From positions 6,428-70,427 of the forward strand of contig CABUKU010000017.1 of the NCBI GenBank assembly GCA_902492205.1: DNA of 64,000 bases, read 5' to 3'. The stretch is from an uncultured Bacteroides sp. (lineage in GTDB: Bacteria > Bacteroidota > Bacteroidia > Bacteroidales > Bacteroidaceae). The notes under the pieces were generated by a model. That model ran no database searches, was not told the origin of the DNA, and was given only the letters and a program-made list of their open reading frames with translations. Both the position numbers and the translations under genes were made by a program. Within the stretch, counting starts at the first letter, position 1; each line of letters begins with the position of its first letter. Shown here one piece after another: positions 17,767 through 28,200 of this stretch.

Positions 17767-18981
17767 ATGAAGAGTTTTAGGGGAATTTTGGCTTTGGCCG
17801 TCTTGGTTGTCATGTCGGCATGCCAAGAAAAGGATTTATCTGTGCAGAACAAGACTCCGGAGGTTACGGATTTGGTTATTCCGTCGGATTTTGATTGGAA
17901 TTTATCCGAGAATGTCGATTTATCGGTAGAGTCATCGGTACAAACTGTGGTAGATGTATTTAGATCGGAAAATTGTGCTGAGGGTGATTTGCTTGCTACT
18001 TTGAATGTTCCTACCGAAGAAGATGTTACTTTGAGTGTTCCGGTTGGTACGGAAAAACTATATATCCGCTATACTAAGGCCGACGGAACGAAAGATGTAA
18101 TAACAACTTCTTCCAAAGCGGTGGTTACCCGTTCTGGAAATGGCATAAATGCAAAATTGCCTGAAGATGTCGGAGAGATTATTACTACAGTTGATGGCCC
18201 GATAAAATATTATCCGGCAAATGGTTGGGGAACTATTTTATTTGAAGACAATTGGCCGGTGTTGGGCGATTATGATTTGAATGATTTTGCTGCATGGTAC
18301 AAGATTCAGTTATATTTGAATAGCAAAGGTACTCACATAAATTCTATTATGGTTGCTGTAAGGCTGAATGCATTGGGAGGTCTTAAACCATATCAATTAT
18401 GCTTGAAGATAGAAAATTTACAAACAAAATACATAAGTGGTATAGAAGAATATTCTACTCCAACTCTTGGTGAGTTGGTTTCCGAACAGAATGAACCTGC
18501 TTTATTTACATTTGATTGGGGAAATTTGAAAGGATCTGACGGAGGAAGTTTTTATAATACGGAAAAAGGACATTTGGCTGAAACTTTGAAAGATAATCAA
18601 ATTGATTTTATTATCGAATTGAAAGAACCTATGAAGTTGAGTAAGAAGTTTGATCACGAAACATTTGATTTCTTCATAAAGAGAACTGATGAAGAAAAAA
18701 CCGAGATTCACATGAAAGGTTATAAACCGACTAATGATTTTATAAGTGGATATAACCGGATAACTAACCAGACAGTGGGACTTGCTCCGAATAATTATTA
18801 TTTCAATGATGGAAATTTTGTGTGGGGAATTAAAGTTCCTAAAGGAATTTCCCATCCTTTGGAGACAGTAAAGATGACAGAAGCATATCCTGAATTTGCC
18901 ACTTGGCTTACCAGTGGTGGTAAGGAGGCTGAAAATTGGTATGATCATAAAGTAAATGCTAATTGTGTGGAAATAAAATAG
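17767..18981 (+). CDS. LruC domain-containing lipoprotein
   Basis: A 404-residue secreted lipoprotein. The signal peptide ends with a lipobox (VVMSAC). The central and C-terminal part (about residues 145-400) matches the LruC/DUF4842 pattern: a TILFEDNWPVLGDYDLNDF signature and a C-terminal WGIKVP segment with an AYPEFATWLTSGG closing stretch. The DxDxND-like loop may bind calcium. LruC proteins are cell-surface or secreted proteins of unknown function, first noted in Leptospira. It is encoded alone and has its own promoter and terminator. Confidence 0.85.
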   Translation: MKSFRGILALAVLVVMSACQEKDLSVQNKTPEVTDLVIPSDFDWNLSENVDLSVESSVQTVVDVFRSENCAEGDLLATLNVPTEEDVTLSVPVGTEKLYIRYTKADGTKDVITTSSKAVVTRSGNGINAKLPEDVGEIITTVDGPIKYYPANGWGTILFEDNWPVLGDYDLNDFAAWYKIQLYLNSKGTHINSIMVAVRLNALGGLKPYQLCLKIENLQTKYISGIEEYSTPTLGELVSEQNEPALFTFDWGNLKGSDGGSFYNTEKGHLAETLKDNQIDFIIELKEPMKLSKKFDHETFDFFIKRTDEEKTEIHMKGYKPTNDFISGYNRITNQTVGLAPNNYYFNDGNFVWGIKVPKGISHPLETVKMTEAYPEFATWLTSGGKEAENWYDHKVNANCVEIK

Positions 18982-19010
18982 AACTTTGTCCTCATAGGTA
19001 TAAGTAAAAA

Positions 19011-19050
19011 AGACAGAACTTTGAAAGATTCAGAGTTCTGTCTTTTTCTT
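19011..19050 (+). terminator. Terminator after the LruC gene
   Basis: AGACAGAACT pairs with AGTTCTGTCT, followed by TTTTCTTTTC. Confidence 0.8.
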
Positions 19051-19225
19051 TTCTGTCATTCTGTCAGCTATCCTGTCAGTTCTCTTGTTTCATTCTTTTT
19101 TGGCACATTGTTTGTTTTTATCAGGTCGTACCGTTCATGTAACTAAAACTAAAAAAAGTTAGGGCGAATGAACAATACGAATTGAAATTAAGTTTTGGAT
19201 AATAACATATAAAATATATAAGATC

Positions 19226-21145
19226 ATGGGAAAAATTATTGGAATCGACTTAGGAACAACAAACTCTTGCGTTTCTGTATTTGAAGGAAATGAACCGGTA
19301 GTTATTGCAAATAGCGAAGGTAAGCGCACTACTCCTTCTATCGTGGCATTTGTTGATGGTGGCGAACGCAAAGTAGGTGATCCTGCAAAGCGTCAGGCAA
19401 TTACAAATCCGGAACGTACTATATTCTCTATCAAGCGTTTCATGGGTGAAAACTGGGATCAGGTGCAAAAAGAAGTTACACGTGTTCCTTATAAAGTAGT
19501 AAAAGGTGATAATAATACTCCGCGTGTGGACATCGACGGACGTTTATATACACCACAAGAAATATCTGCAATGATTCTTCAAAAGATGAAGAAAACAGCG
19601 GAAGATTATTTAGGACATGAAGTAACTGAAGCTGTAATCACAGTTCCTGCTTATTTCTCGGACTCTCAACGTCAGGCAACTAAAGAAGCCGGACAGATTG
19701 CAGGTCTTGAAGTAAAACGTATTGTGAACGAACCGACTGCCGCTGCTCTTGCTTATGGTTTGGATAAGGCACATAAGGACATGAAGATTGCCGTATTCGA
19801 CCTTGGTGGCGGTACATTCGATATTTCTATTCTTGAGTTTGGTGGCGGAGTATTCGAAGTTCTTTCTACTAACGGTGATACTCACCTTGGTGGTGACGAC
19901 TTTGACCAGGTAATTATCAACTGGTTGGTACAAGAGTTTAAGAATGACGAAGGTGCGGACTTGACACAAGATCCGATGGCATTGCAACGTTTGAAAGAAG
20001 CTGCCGAGAAAGCTAAGATTGAACTTTCTTCTTCAACAAGCACTGAAATCAATTTGCCTTATATCATGCCGGTAGGTGGTGTGCCTAAGCACTTGGTTAA
20101 AACTTTGACTCGTGCTAAATTCGAATCATTGGCTCACGATTTGATTCAGGCTTGTCTTGAACCATGTAAGAAAGCTATGAGCGATGCAAGTTTGTCAAAC
20201 TCTGATATTGACGAAGTAATCTTGGTTGGTGGTTCAACCCGTATTCCTGCTGTTCAGGAGTTGGTTGAGAAGTTCTTTGGAAAAGCTCCTTCTAAGGGTG
20301 TAAACCCGGATGAAGTTGTGGCTGTTGGTGCTGCCGTTCAGGGTGCTGTTTTGACAGATGAAATCAAAGGTGTTGTTCTTTTGGATGTTACTCCGTTATC
20401 AATGGGTATCGAAACTCTTGGTGGAGTTATGACTAAGTTGATCGATGCTAACACTACTATCCCTGCACGTAAGAGTGAAACATTCTCTACTGCTGCCGAT
20501 AACCAGAGTGAAGTTACTATCCATGTTCTTCAGGGTGAACGTCCAATGGCAAGCCAGAACAAGTCAATTGGCCAGTTCAACCTTTCAGGTATTGCTCCTG
20601 CCCGTCGTGGTGTTCCTCAAATTGAGGTAACATTCGATATTGATGCCAACGGTATATTGAAAGTATCTGCTAAAGATAAGGCAACAGGTAAGGAACAAGC
20701 AATCCGAATCGAAGCATCTTCCGGCTTAAGCAAAGAAGAAATCGAAAAGATGAAAGCTGAAGCAGAAGCTAATGCAGAAGCAGATAAGAAAGAACGTGAA
20801 AAGATTGACAAGATGAATCAGGCTGACAGCATGATTTTCCAGACAGAAAATCAGTTGAAAGAGCTTGGGGACAAATTGCCTGCCGACAAGAAAGCTCCGA
20901 TTGAAGCTGCTTTGCAGAAATTGAAAGATGCTCATAAAGCACAGGATGTTGCTGCTATCGACACTGCAATGGCTGAATTAAATACTGCATTCCAAGCTGC
21001 AAGTGCTGAGATGTATGCACAGAGCGGTGCTCAGGGTGGTGCACAAGCAGGACCGGATGTTAATGCAGGACAACAAGCTAACCAAGGCGGTTCGGCAAAA
21101 CAGGATGATAATATCCAAGATGCTGACTTCGAAGAAGTGAAGTAA
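19226..21145 (+). CDS. dnaK: molecular chaperone DnaK (Hsp70)
   Basis: A 639-residue protein of full length. The ATPase domain (residues 1-380) carries GIDLGTTNSCV, IFDLGGGTFD-type AVFDLGGGTFDISIL and VGGSTRIPAVQ. The peptide-binding domain and helical lid follow, and the tail is acidic and glycine-rich, ending in DADFEEVK. It folds proteins in the cytosol with DnaJ and GrpE, neither of which is encoded nearby. The gene is monocistronic between two terminators. No CIRCE-like operator was recognised upstream, and the promoter is not clear. Confidence 0.98.
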   Translation: MGKIIGIDLGTTNSCVSVFEGNEPVVIANSEGKRTTPSIVAFVDGGERKVGDPAKRQAITNPERTIFSIKRFMGENWDQVQKEVTRVPYKVVKGDNNTPRVDIDGRLYTPQEISAMILQKMKKTAEDYLGHEVTEAVITVPAYFSDSQRQATKEAGQIAGLEVKRIVNEPTAAALAYGLDKAHKDMKIAVFDLGGGTFDISILEFGGGVFEVLSTNGDTHLGGDDFDQVIINWLVQEFKNDEGADLTQDPMALQRLKEAAEKAKIELSSSTSTEINLPYIMPVGGVPKHLVKTLTRAKFESLAHDLIQACLEPCKKAMSDASLSNSDIDEVILVGGSTRIPAVQELVEKFFGKAPSKGVNPDEVVAVGAAVQGAVLTDEIKGVVLLDVTPLSMGIETLGGVMTKLIDANTTIPARKSETFSTAADNQSEVTIHVLQGERPMASQNKSIGQFNLSGIAPARRGVPQIEVTFDIDANGILKVSAKDKATGKEQAIRIEASSGLSKEEIEKMKAEAEANAEADKKEREKIDKMNQADSMIFQTENQLKELGDKLPADKKAPIEAALQKLKDAHKAQDVAAIDTAMAELNTAFQAASAEMYAQSGAQGGAQAGPDVNAGQQANQGGSAKQDDNIQDADFEEVK

Positions 21146-21172
21146 AAGAATTCTGTAAGTACTTAATAACAA

Positions 21173-21208
21173 AAAGGATTGTTCCAATGAAGGAACAATC
21201 CTTTTTTT
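21173..21208 (+). terminator. dnaK terminator
   Basis: AGGATTGTTCC pairs with GGAACAATCCT, followed by seven Ts. Confidence 0.9.
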
Positions 21209-21231
21209 CTTGTGTTATACTATTCACATAG

Positions 21232-22806
21232 ATGAGGTATAATATGAAATGGCGGATCAAAGATTTGAATAACTGGCCTATCTTTAAACTGAGGCTCATT
21301 GATGCACGGCTTTATTTTGTCAGCATCTTTGTTGGTTTATTGACAGGGCTTGTGGCTGTACCCTATCATTTCCTTTTGCAGTTCTTTTTCGAGAAAAGAC
21401 AATCATTTTTCGATTCCCATCCCCGCTGGTATATTCATGTATGTTTGTTTCTTGCTCTTTGGGGAGTATTGATATTTGTTGCATGGTTAGTAAAAAAGCT
21501 TCCTCTGATAACGGGGGGAGGTATTCCTCAGACGAGGGGAGTAATTAATGGTCGGATTACTTACAAGAATCCTTTTATTCAGTTGGTTGCAAAGTTTGTA
21601 GGAGGTGTGCTCACGTTAAGTGCCGGACTTTCTTTAGGTCGTGAAGGCCCTTCCGTGCAAATAGGTTCCTATATCGGCAGCCTTGTTTCCAAATGGACAC
21701 ATATTCTTTCCGGAGAACAGAAACAACTGCTTGCGGCGGGAGCAGGTTCGGGTTTGGCTGCCGCATTTGCCGCCCCGCTGTCTTCTTCTTTGCTGGTGAT
21801 TGAGTCTATCGAACGTTTCGACGCTCCTAAAACAGCTATCACTACTTTGCTTGCAGGGGTGGTGGCGGGAGGTATTGCAAGCATGACTTTTACAGTGAAT
21901 CCTTATCATCAGATTGATGCGATTGTTCCGGCTTTGTCCGTAGCGACTCAGGTAAAGTTATATATTGTGTTTGCCATAGTCATATCTTTGTTTGGCAAGT
22001 TTTATTCTGAGGTAACCATTTATTTTAAACGCTTGTACGGGCACATTAAAAGTCCGCTTCACATGAAGATGCTGTATCTTTTGATACTGGCTTACGTTAT
22101 TTCATTAACCGAAGTCAATCTGACGAGTGGGGGAGAACAGTTTTTGATGATGCAGGCGATGGATGGGAGCAGGCAGATTCTTTGGGTAGCGGGAATGATG
22201 CTGATTCACTTTGTCTTTACGCTGTTTTCTTTCTCATCGGGCTTGCCGGGAGGAAGTTTTATTCCGACATTGGTGACGGGCGGATTGTTCGGGCAGATAT
22301 TTGGTTTGATACTTGTGCAGAAAGGTATAATAGGTTACGAGAGTGTAAGCTATATTATGCTTATCAGTATGGCCGCTTTCCTTGTTGCCGTGGTTCGGAC
22401 TCCTCTTACCGCTATTGTTTTAATAACGGAGATAACAGGACATTTCGAGGTTTTTTATCCGTCTATTGTTGTAGGCGGGTTAACCTATTATTTCACTGAA
22501 CTGCTTCAAATTAAGCCTTTCAATGTAACTCTTTATAATGAAATGCTCGAAACTCCCGCTTTTAAGGAACAGAAGCGTTATGTACTTTCCGTGGAAATTA
22601 TAAATGGTTCATACTTTGACGGTAAGCAAGTGGATACGCTGACGTTGCCCGAGAATTGCGTTATTGTATCTGTTTACCGTAACCGGAAAGATATTTTGCC
22701 GAAAGGGCAGACACTGATGCCGGGCGACCAAGTGCAGATTGAAATGGATGCCCAGGACATTGAGAAGTTATACGAGCCGCTGGTCAGTATGGCTAATATC
22801 TATTGA
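21232..22806 (+). CDS. ClC-type chloride transporter with TrkA-C domain
   Basis: A 524-residue membrane protein. The ClC ion-path motifs are present: GGGIPQTRG, GREGPSVQIG with the gating glutamate, and GLPGGSFIPTL. Residues about 445-520 are a TrkA-C/RCK-C-type regulatory domain. It moves chloride or a similar anion across the inner membrane. The position matching the internal proton glutamate of E. coli ClC (VIES against IIEE) appears to be serine, so channel or antiporter type is uncertain. ATG 21244 is an alternative start. The gene end overlaps the convergent MFS gene by seven bases. Confidence 0.9.
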   Translation: MRYNMKWRIKDLNNWPIFKLRLIDARLYFVSIFVGLLTGLVAVPYHFLLQFFFEKRQSFFDSHPRWYIHVCLFLALWGVLIFVAWLVKKLPLITGGGIPQTRGVINGRITYKNPFIQLVAKFVGGVLTLSAGLSLGREGPSVQIGSYIGSLVSKWTHILSGEQKQLLAAGAGSGLAAAFAAPLSSSLLVIESIERFDAPKTAITTLLAGVVAGGIASMTFTVNPYHQIDAIVPALSVATQVKLYIVFAIVISLFGKFYSEVTIYFKRLYGHIKSPLHMKMLYLLILAYVISLTEVNLTSGGEQFLMMQAMDGSRQILWVAGMMLIHFVFTLFSFSSGLPGGSFIPTLVTGGLFGQIFGLILVQKGIIGYESVSYIMLISMAAFLVAVVRTPLTAIVLITEITGHFEVFYPSIVVGGLTYYFTELLQIKPFNVTLYNEMLETPAFKEQKRYVLSVEIINGSYFDGKQVDTLTLPENCVIVSVYRNRKDILPKGQTLMPGDQVQIEMDAQDIEKLYEPLVSMANIY

Positions 22807-24005
22807 TTTTTCTTTTTCAGGTTTGGTAGGAAGTATGTGACCAGACCGATTAACGGCATGTAGGCACACATATTATATACAAACTCTATTCCGTGTTTAT
22901 CCGCCAGATTTCCCAATACAGCCGAACCGATACCTGCAATGCCGAAAGCGAATCCAAAAAACAATCCCGAAATCAAGCCTAATTTATAAGGAAGCAATTC
23001 TTGTGCATAGACTAAGATTGCCGGGAATGCGGAAGACAGTGTCAAGCCGATAAGGAAACTCATGATGCATGTAAGGGTTAGCCCTACGTGTGGCATAAGT
23101 AAACTGAAAGGGGCAGTGCCGAGAATGGAAACCCAGATTACGTATTTGCGTCCGATGCGGTCGCCGACAGGACCGCCGATTAATGTTCCGATAGCTGTGG
23201 CGAGCAGGAACACAAACAGGAAAAGCTGTGATTGTTGCACCGTTACTCCGAATTTGTGTATCAGGTAGAAGGTGTAATAACTGTTGAGGCTTGCCATATA
23301 CACATATTTGGAAAAGATGAGTATAAGCAAAATACAAATGGAAAATATTGTTTCTTTCTTGGGAAGTGGAGCTTCAACTCGTACCGCTGATACCAAAGTA
23401 GCCCTGCGCTTCAATACCCTCAACTCCCTTTTATACCAACGGCACACAGGTATCATTACAAGGATGGCAACGATGGAAAGGATACAGAAAAAAGCGATGT
23501 TCTTTTGACCGTAAGGAGCAATGATTATTGCAGCTAACAGAGGACCTAACGAGCCTCCCAGATTTCCACCAACTTGGAATATGGATTGTGCCATACCACG
23601 CTTTCCTCCCGAAGCAAGAGAAGTAAGTCTGGATGCTTCCGGGTGGAGAATGGACGAACCTATTCCTACAAAGAATACGGATAACAATACCCAATGCAAG
23701 GTGCTTGCAAAGGCAAGATTGGCTAAACCGAACATGGTGGAGGTCATGCCGATGGGAAGGAACCAAGGGTTTGGCTTCTTGTCCAAGTATATTCCCATGA
23801 TAGGTTGGAAAATTGATGCTGAGGTTTGGTATACTAACGTGATAAGTCCGATCTGCCCGAAGCTGAGAGACATGTTATCTTTCAGCAACGGATAGACTGC
23901 CGTCAGAATAGATTGTAACAAATCGTTGAAACAATGTGAAAAACTCAGTGCTATGAGAATGCCGAATGCGGTTCGCTGTGCCAACCGGTTGTTTGCTTGC
24001 TCCAT
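22800..24005 (-). CDS. MFS transporter, fosmidomycin-resistance (Fsr) type
   Basis: A 401-residue inner membrane protein with 12 hydrophobic helices. The N-terminal stretch with SHCFNDLLQSILTAVYPLL and the following GLITLVYQTSASIFQPIMG is typical of Fsr-like pumps. The second half has GGPVGDRIGRKYVI as the MFS motif. It may export fosmidomycin or related compounds, but the real substrate is unknown. It overlaps the convergent ClC gene by seven bases. Its -7 box lies at 24033-24026, just beyond the end of the nfo gene, so it can be transcribed on its own. Confidence 0.88.
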   Translation of the reverse strand: MEQANNRLAQRTAFGILIALSFSHCFNDLLQSILTAVYPLLKDNMSLSFGQIGLITLVYQTSASIFQPIMGIYLDKKPNPWFLPIGMTSTMFGLANLAFASTLHWVLLSVFFVGIGSSILHPEASRLTSLASGGKRGMAQSIFQVGGNLGGSLGPLLAAIIIAPYGQKNIAFFCILSIVAILVMIPVCRWYKRELRVLKRRATLVSAVRVEAPLPKKETIFSICILLILIFSKYVYMASLNSYYTFYLIHKFGVTVQQSQLFLFVFLLATAIGTLIGGPVGDRIGRKYVIWVSILGTAPFSLLMPHVGLTLTCIMSFLIGLTLSSAFPAILVYAQELLPYKLGLISGLFFGFAFGIAGIGSAVLGNLADKHGIEFVYNMCAYMPLIGLVTYFLPNLKKKNQ

Positions 24006-24025
24006 ACTTTTTTACCTTGGGGCTG

Positions 24026-24033
24026 CAAAGATA
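24026..24033 (-). promoter_or_regulatory. -7 element for the Fsr-like gene
   Basis: Minus-strand TATCTTTG fits TAnnTTTG and lies 21 bases before the start codon. Confidence 0.55.
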
Positions 24034-24040
24034 AGGAGTT

Positions 24041-24880
24041 TTATTCAAAACTCCTTAGTATCTCTATTTCTTCTTTCCAAAGAGTTTCATCAGGTGTTTC
24101 CAGTATAAGTGGGATATTATCGAATCTTGAATCTTTCATTAACCGTTTAAAGAAGTCAATGCCGAGAAAACCTTTACCAAGACTGTCATGGCGGTCAACC
24201 CGTGTTCCGAGTTCTTTCTTGGAATCGTTCAGGTGCATACCTCGCAGATAATTAAATCCTACTGTTTTTTCAAATTCATTGAATACTTTTATATATGTAT
24301 CTTCTCCTTTGATGTCATATCCGGCTGTGAATGTATGGCAGGTATCGAGGCAAACTCCTACACGGCTTTTATCTTCCACCTTATTGATAATATATTCCAG
24401 ATGCCAAAATTCATTGCCGAGGTTACTTCCTTGCCCGGCAGTATTTTCAATAACGGCAACTACTCCTTTTGTTTTATCGAGAGCGATATTGATGGATTCC
24501 GCAATGCGTGTAAGGCATTCTTCTATGCTGATTTTATTCAGATGACTTCCCGGGTGGAAATTCAGAAGTTTTAATCCTAACTGTTCGCACCGCTGCATTT
24601 CACCTATAAACGAATTACGGGATTTCTCCAATCCTTCTTCTTCGGGATGGCCGAGGTTTATTAAGTAGCTGTCATGGGGCAATATATAATCGGTATTAAA
24701 GCCATATTTTTCACAGTTTTCCTTGAAAAGCCGGATACTTTCTTCTTCCAATGGTTTGGCAACCCATTGACGTTGGTTCTTTGTAAAAAGTGCAAAAGCA
24801 TTTGCACCTATTTCATATGCATTAACCGGAGCATTTTCCACTCCGCCCGAAGCGCTGACATGTGCACCTATATATTTCAT
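24041..24880 (-). CDS. nfo: deoxyribonuclease IV (endonuclease IV)
   Basis: A 279-residue AP endonuclease of family 2, full length. The zinc-site motifs of the TIM barrel are present in order: GAHVSASGG, LNFHPGSH, IENTAGQGSNLG, CLDTCHTFTAGYD, HLNDSKKELGTRVDRH and LILETP. It cuts DNA 5' to abasic sites in base excision repair in the cytosol. It stands alone with a -7 box at 24919-24912. Confidence 0.96.
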   Translation of the reverse strand: MKYIGAHVSASGGVENAPVNAYEIGANAFALFTKNQRQWVAKPLEEESIRLFKENCEKYGFNTDYILPHDSYLINLGHPEEEGLEKSRNSFIGEMQRCEQLGLKLLNFHPGSHLNKISIEECLTRIAESINIALDKTKGVVAVIENTAGQGSNLGNEFWHLEYIINKVEDKSRVGVCLDTCHTFTAGYDIKGEDTYIKVFNEFEKTVGFNYLRGMHLNDSKKELGTRVDRHDSLGKGFLGIDFFKRLMKDSRFDNIPLILETPDETLWKEEIEILRSFE

Positions 24881-24911
24881 ATTTTGAATAAAGTTTAGAG
24901 TTATGGTAAGA

Positions 24912-24919
24912 CAAAGATA
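24912..24919 (-). promoter_or_regulatory. -7 element for nfo
   Basis: Minus-strand TATCTTTG fits TAnnTTTG, 32 bases before the start codon. Confidence 0.55.
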
Positions 24920-24986
24920 GGCAATTTTATGAAGAAAGGAATATTTTATTGGATAGTAAATTATTTGTTTATATAAAAGAACTTAA

Positions 24987-25107
24987 TAACTTTGCAATTT
25001 TTATCATATTATAGATAATAATATAGTACATGTAATATTCTTATATAATTACTATTATATTCAAGTGAATTCTATCACTGTGATTCTTAAACAGTTAAGC
25101 CGCTTAA
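24987..25107 (+). promoter_or_regulatory. SusC upstream region: -7 element and two palindromes
   Basis: TAACTTTG at 24987-24994 fits TAnnTTTG and would give a 5' leader of about 265 bases before the SusC start. Downstream in that leader lie ATCAC-T-GTGAT at 25074-25084 and TTAAGC-C-GCTTAA at 25095-25107. The interval 24881-25267 is very AT-rich and contains no gene. Confidence 0.4.
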
Positions 25108-25267
25108 TTAAAATATTTTGATATATTTTTAAAATAAATGTCATTTTCTAATTTTTAATACATATCTTTACCGCGTTAATCCAAGTCTAATTAAAGAAAA
25201 CGGTGCCCCCACACTCGTGAGTACTTTTCCTTCAATTAGCTTTTTTATTCATCTAAAAAAAGTTATT

Positions 25268-28200
25268 ATGCTAAAACGTATCAAGACAGTAAGCATGATG
25301 CTACTTTTATCTGCGCTCGCAGGTGGAGTAACTTATGCGTTTCCGGCAACAGCCGGCGTAAACATTGTGCAACAAGAAAGTAAATGCACAGGAACAGTGA
25401 AAGACAAAACAGGCGAACCGATTATCGGTGCCTCGGTTTTAGTAAAAGGCACAACAAATGGTACAATTACAGACCTTGATGGAAACTTTAACATTCCGGA
25501 TGTCCCTCAAGGCGCTATTATTCAAATTTCTTATATTGGTTACACTACCCAAGAGGTAAAGTTTAACGGACAGCCGATTAATGTAGAGTTAATTGAAGAC
25601 AATCAGACTTTGGATGAGGTTGTAGTAACCGCTTTAGGTATCAAACGTGAGAAAAAAGCGTTGGGATATTCTATGTCAGAGGTTAAAGGTGCATCTTTGA
25701 CTCAAACACGTGATGCGAATGTTGCCAATGCTCTTGCAGGTAAAGTAGCCGGTTTGCAGATTAAACAAAATGGTACAGGTGTGGGAGGTTCTTCCCGTAT
25801 TGTTATCCGTGGTAACAACTCCATCGGTGGTAATAACCAACCGCTTGTAGTGGTCGATGGCGTGCCTATTGATAACTTCAATGGTGGTGATAACAACGAC
25901 TATTGGGGTAATGGTAATATAGATAAAGGTTCGGGTATTTCCGATATTTCACCGGATGATATCGAATCAATGTCTGTATTGAAAGGTCCTGCCGCTGCTG
26001 CATTGTATGGTAGCCGTGCCGGTAACGGTGTTATCATGATTACCACAAAGAAAGGCGGAGAACATAAAGGTATAGGTGTGACTTATAATACAAACTTTAC
26101 TTTTGAGAATCCGATGCAAACTCCAAAGTTCCAGAACAGTTACGGACAGGGAGCTTGGCATACAGACAAGAATGATCCGAATAATCCTGATAAAGTAACT
26201 TTCGAAGGTTACAGATATGATCCGCAAGATTCCTCCAACTGGGGACCTGCTTTAGATGGCAAGAGCATAGACACTCCAATGGGAAGCCTTCCTTATTCTA
26301 ATCGTGGTAATGATCTATATAAGGATTTCTTGCAAACAGGTACTTCATGGACTAACAGTGTGGACCTTAGCAAAAGCACAGAAAGTATGACTTTCCGTGC
26401 AGGTGTGACACGTTTGGATAATAAAGGTATTGTACCTAATAGCGGGATGGACCGTACATCTATTAATTTGCGTTCAACTGCTCAGCTTGCAAAATGGTTA
26501 TCTGCCGATATGAAAATCAATTATGTCAACCAGCACACAAAGAACCGTACGAAGTTGGCAGCAGACCCGGATAATATTTTTATGAATTATTTGGGCTTCC
26601 CGCGTAATATCGCATTCTCTGACTATGACGCATTCAAAGGTAATGATTGGGTGAATCCTAATACAGGTCTTGCAGCCGGTTTCTTGAGCCCGGAACAAAA
26701 TAATGCCAATAACCCTTATTGGTCAGCCTATCGCAATACAAACAGTGATAAGAAAGACCGCTTTATCGGTTTTGCTGCATTAGATTTCCAATTAACAAAT
26801 TGGTTGGATTTGAAGCTTCGCTCCGGTATGGATAATTATACCATTCAGTATGAATCCATTTATGCAACCGGTACTCCTTTCTGGGAACAAGAAGGTTCAA
26901 TGACGGCAAATATTGAGAAATTTACTGAAATAAACTCCGACTTCTTGGTAACAGCTAAGGGTAACTGGAATAAATTCGGTATAGTAGGTACTGTCGGAGG
27001 TAACATTATGTACCGTACCGATACTTGGTATAAAGAGATTTCCGGTAAATTGAATATTAAAGATTTCTACACCATTGCCAATGGTCAGAAACATGATGGT
27101 GAATATACTAAGAACCGCAAGCAGATAAATTCTTTATATGCTACTGCTTCTATGTCATGGGATGATTTCTTGTATTTAGATCTTAGTGCACGTAACGACT
27201 GGTCTTCTACACTGCCTAAATCCAATAATTCTTATTTTTATCCGTCCGTAGGTGTGAGCTGGATTTTCACTCAAATGCTTTCCAAGATGGGTAAGGATTT
27301 AGGTCCTATCTCTTTCGGTAAACTCCGTGGTTCATGGGCACAGGTAGGTAATGATACCGATGCTTATCAATTGCTTAATTATTATAACATAGGTTATGAT
27401 ATCAAGAGCGGAGCATTTACGGCAAGTCCTGAAAAATTCCTTGCTAACTCTGATTTGAAGAGTGAGACTGTCGAGTCTTGGGAAATCGGTTTGGAATTGA
27501 AAGCATTCGATAATCGTTTGGGAATAGACGTGGCATATTATAAGAAAGATGCGAAAGATCAGATTCTGAAAATAGATGTTCCCGCAGGTATAGGTTACGA
27601 GCAGAAATATATTAATGCAGGTAAAATCCGGAACGAAGGATGGGAATTGGCTTTGACGGGAACTCCGGTGATAAACAAGAATTTTACTTGGGAAACTCAG
27701 TTGAATTGGTCTAAGAACAAGAACAAAGTAGTTGCTTTGACTGAGGGTACGGACCAACAAATATTATCGGATTTTGCTGGAATCATGGATGTTGTAGCAA
27801 AAGTGGGAGGCGCTTACGGTGATATGTATGGCTATCCTTACTTGCGTGACGACAATGGAAACATGCTTATCGGTGAAGACGGAGTGCCTTTGAAAGGTAA
27901 TGATAAAGTGAAGTTGGGAAATAACCAGCCTAAATGGATGGCAGGATGGAGCAATACTTTCTCATACAAGAACTTTACTTTTAGTTTCATGATTGATATG
28001 CGTTATGGCGGTGATGTTTATATGGGTTCTATCAAGACAGGTGCTACAAAAGGTAGTTTGGCAATGACGGAAGACCGTAGTGAAAGAGTGGTTCCCGGTA
28101 TTAGTAAAGCGACAGGACAGCCTAACACCGTGGCATGCAGAGCAGACCAGTATTGGCAAGGACTTTCGGGCATAACCGAAGCATGGATATATGATGCAAC

